NCBI RefSeq assembly: GCF_025997855.1
Contig: NZ_AP026565.1
Span: 1-23,330 of the forward strand
Length of the DNA: 23,330 bases
Direction of reading: 5' to 3'
Origin: Deinococcus aetherius
GTDB lineage: Bacteria > Deinococcota > Deinococci > Deinococcales > Deinococcaceae
Position numbers and translations under genes: made by a program. This document shows, one piece after another, positions 22,260 to 23,330 of the stretch. The notes beneath the pieces are model-generated. The model made no database searches. It was not told the DNA's origin and worked only from the letters and a program-made list of their open reading frames with translations. The first letter of the stretch is position 1; each line of letters starts with the position of its first letter.

Positions 22260-22844
22260 ATGGCTGACACACTTACCCCTGGAGAAGTCGCCCAAGTGCT
22301 CGGCGTTCAGCCGCGCACGGTTCGGCGCATGGCCGAGACCTATGAGTCGGTCTTCGGGGAGCTGCCACGCGTGCGACCTGAGGAGGACCGCAGCCCGCGC
22401 CTTTGGACTGCTGAGGCCGTCCGTCGAGTCCAGGTGGCACACCTTGCCCTCAAGTCGGGAAAGGTCAGCAGTCTGGAGCACGCCCTCGTGCTGGTCCGCG
22501 ACGGCGCCGAGCTGCCGGTGGTCGCCGCATCGGAGAGCGGACAGGAGGCGGCCACCCTGTCCGCCCAAATCGCCCAACTGAAGACGTTGCTAGAGGCACA
22601 AGGGCGCGAGTTGGCCTCCCTGCGAGAACTGGTTCAGGCGCAAACCCGAGAGCTGCCTGAAGTGGACCCCCCAGCACCAGAAGGGGAAGACGACTTGCGG
22701 CACGCCATTCGGGAAGAAGTTCAAGCGGCACTCAACCCCGAGCGGCTGCGGGTGGCCCTGCACGCCTCGACCCCGGCGCCGCAGCGGCCGTCGGGCTGGC
22801 GGCGGGTGCTGGCGGCACTGGTGGTCGGGCGCTCACGGGGTTGA
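22260..22844 (+). CDS. MerR-type HTH protein with coiled coil
   Basis: A 194-aa protein. Residues 3-70 form a MerR-like winged helix (LTPGEVAQVLGVQPRTVRRM, then RLWTAEAVRRVQVAHLALKSG). A long coiled coil covers about 95-135 (LSAQIAQLKTLLEAQGRELASLRELVQAQ), and a basic C-terminus ends WRRVLAALVVGRSRG. It has no metal-binding cysteines and no effector domain, so it is not a classical MerR activator. HTH plus coiled coil resembles chromosome- or plasmid-anchoring proteins such as RacA, suggesting DNA organisation or partition, but only by architecture. TAGGCT (22248-22253) lies 6 nt before the ATG, a leaderless layout, and fixes the start. Confidence 0.75.
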   Translation: MADTLTPGEVAQVLGVQPRTVRRMAETYESVFGELPRVRPEEDRSPRLWTAEAVRRVQVAHLALKSGKVSSLEHALVLVRDGAELPVVAASESGQEAATLSAQIAQLKTLLEAQGRELASLRELVQAQTRELPEVDPPAPEGEDDLRHAIREEVQAALNPERLRVALHASTPAPQRPSGWRRVLAALVVGRSRG

Positions 22845-22916
22845 CCACGATCCCGGAGCCCTGCCCCCGTTGGGTAGCTCTCCAGCAACAGGACCCAACA
22901 GCCCCTACCATCAGGC

Positions 22917-23330
22917 ATGTCGCCCAACCTCACCCACACCTGCTCCCGGTGCGGCGCGACCTTCAAACTGCCACGACACCGCCGAGGCACCCCTTACGCT
23001 GGGTTCTGCTCGCCGACGTGCATTGAGGCCCACAAGGTCCAGCTCGCACACCTGCGGGCCAGCCACCTGGAGCAGGTTTTCGGGGAGCGGCTGCGCGACG
23101 CGGGCCTGGCCTTCGTGCCGCAGTACCCGCTCGGCCCCTACGTCATGGACTTGGCCTTCCCGCAGGTGCGGCTGCTGGTGGAGGTGGACGGCGAGGCGTA
23201 CCACGCTTCTCCCCGGGCGCAGGTGCGCGACGACCGCAAGGACGCCCTGGCCGCTGCCGAAGGATGGCGCCTACTGCGGGTCCCCCAGTTCATGCTTGAC
23301 GAGCACCCCGATGAAGCGGTTCAGAATGTA
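22917..23330 (+). CDS. Zinc-ribbon plus DUF559 (Vsr-like) nuclease, 3' end cut by window
   Basis: The open frame runs from the ATG at 22917 to the window end, 138 codons without stop. The N-terminus carries a zinc ribbon, Cys9-x-x-Cys12 and Cys31-x3-Cys35. From about residue 50 the sequence follows DUF559, a PD-(D/E)XK nuclease family related to Vsr: FGERLRDAGLAFVPQYPL, the Asp of VMDLAF, then LLVEVDGEAYH with the E-x-D pair, and RDDRKDALAAAEGWRLLRV. It probably cleaves or processes DNA. TACCAT (22906-22911) lies 5 nt before the ATG, again leaderless. The missing end probably comprises only a few tens of residues. Confidence 0.82.
   Translation, partial: MSPNLTHTCSRCGATFKLPRHRRGTPYAGFCSPTCIEAHKVQLAHLRASHLEQVFGERLRDAGLAFVPQYPLGPYVMDLAFPQVRLLVEVDGEAYHASPRAQVRDDRKDALAAAEGWRLLRVPQFMLDEHPDEAVQNV

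Noticed and set aside
22056..22577. Upstream extension of the HigB-like toxin frame
   Set aside because: It lies antisense to the MerR-type gene, and the ATG at 22055 has an excellent Shine-Dalgarno and family-typical length.

Overview
The window looks like part of a Deinococcus plasmid or megaplasmid. It has high GC with strong GC bias at third codon positions. Its GAF-rich sensor kinases resemble Deinococcus families. Many genes carry a TANNNT -10 hexamer 5-7 nt before the start codon, the leaderless-mRNA arrangement known from Deinococcus. No housekeeping gene, rRNA or tRNA is visible. The genus call is inference.

Left part (1-10236), read mostly leftward. A four-GAF histidine kinase (44-2860) is bracketed by ~42-bp imperfect inverted repeats. 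Next is a complete 877-bp IS982-family insertion sequence with TATTA target duplications (3129-4005), then a strikingly AT-rich orphan gene (4126-5133) that looks recently acquired. A plasmid maintenance module follows: an HTH protein that may be the replication initiator (5366-6712) and an intact tyrosine recombinase (6956-7909). A second kinase (PAS plus two GAFs, 7975-10236) is paralogous to the first.

Middle (10237-15406). A toxin-antitoxin-like pair (DUF4258 protein plus HTH protein, 10365-11116) converges on a GNAT-DUF2087 fusion, which sits in an operon with a ribbon-helix-helix-like gene. Two uncharacterised genes follow (12918-13839). From 13840 to about 15400 I see no convincing gene. 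This stretch is low-complexity, and the exact 11-mer CTTATCCTGCC recurs there four times in the same orientation, with a fifth copy at 12728.

Right part (15407-23330). A cluster of small orphan genes includes a DUF6176 protein and a protein family seen both as two separate genes and as one fusion. A Rcp1-type response regulator is broken by an exact 7-bp tandem duplication just before its phospho-acceptor Asp. Then come a small membrane protein, a LOV-like PAS-GGDEF diguanylate cyclase, an unrecognised 207-aa protein, a HigBA-type toxin-antitoxin operon with an 18-bp palindromic operator, a MerR-type HTH/coiled-coil protein, and a zinc-ribbon plus DUF559 nuclease cut off by the window end. 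A ~65-bp repeat lies upstream of both the cyclase and the MerR-type gene.

Taken together: two orphan sensor kinases, one disabled receiver and one possible blue-light cyclase form a signalling theme. Two toxin-antitoxin systems, the recombinase and the HTH protein account for replicon maintenance. The intergenic repeats, the disrupted receiver and the AT-rich gene beside an IS are signs of active remodelling.
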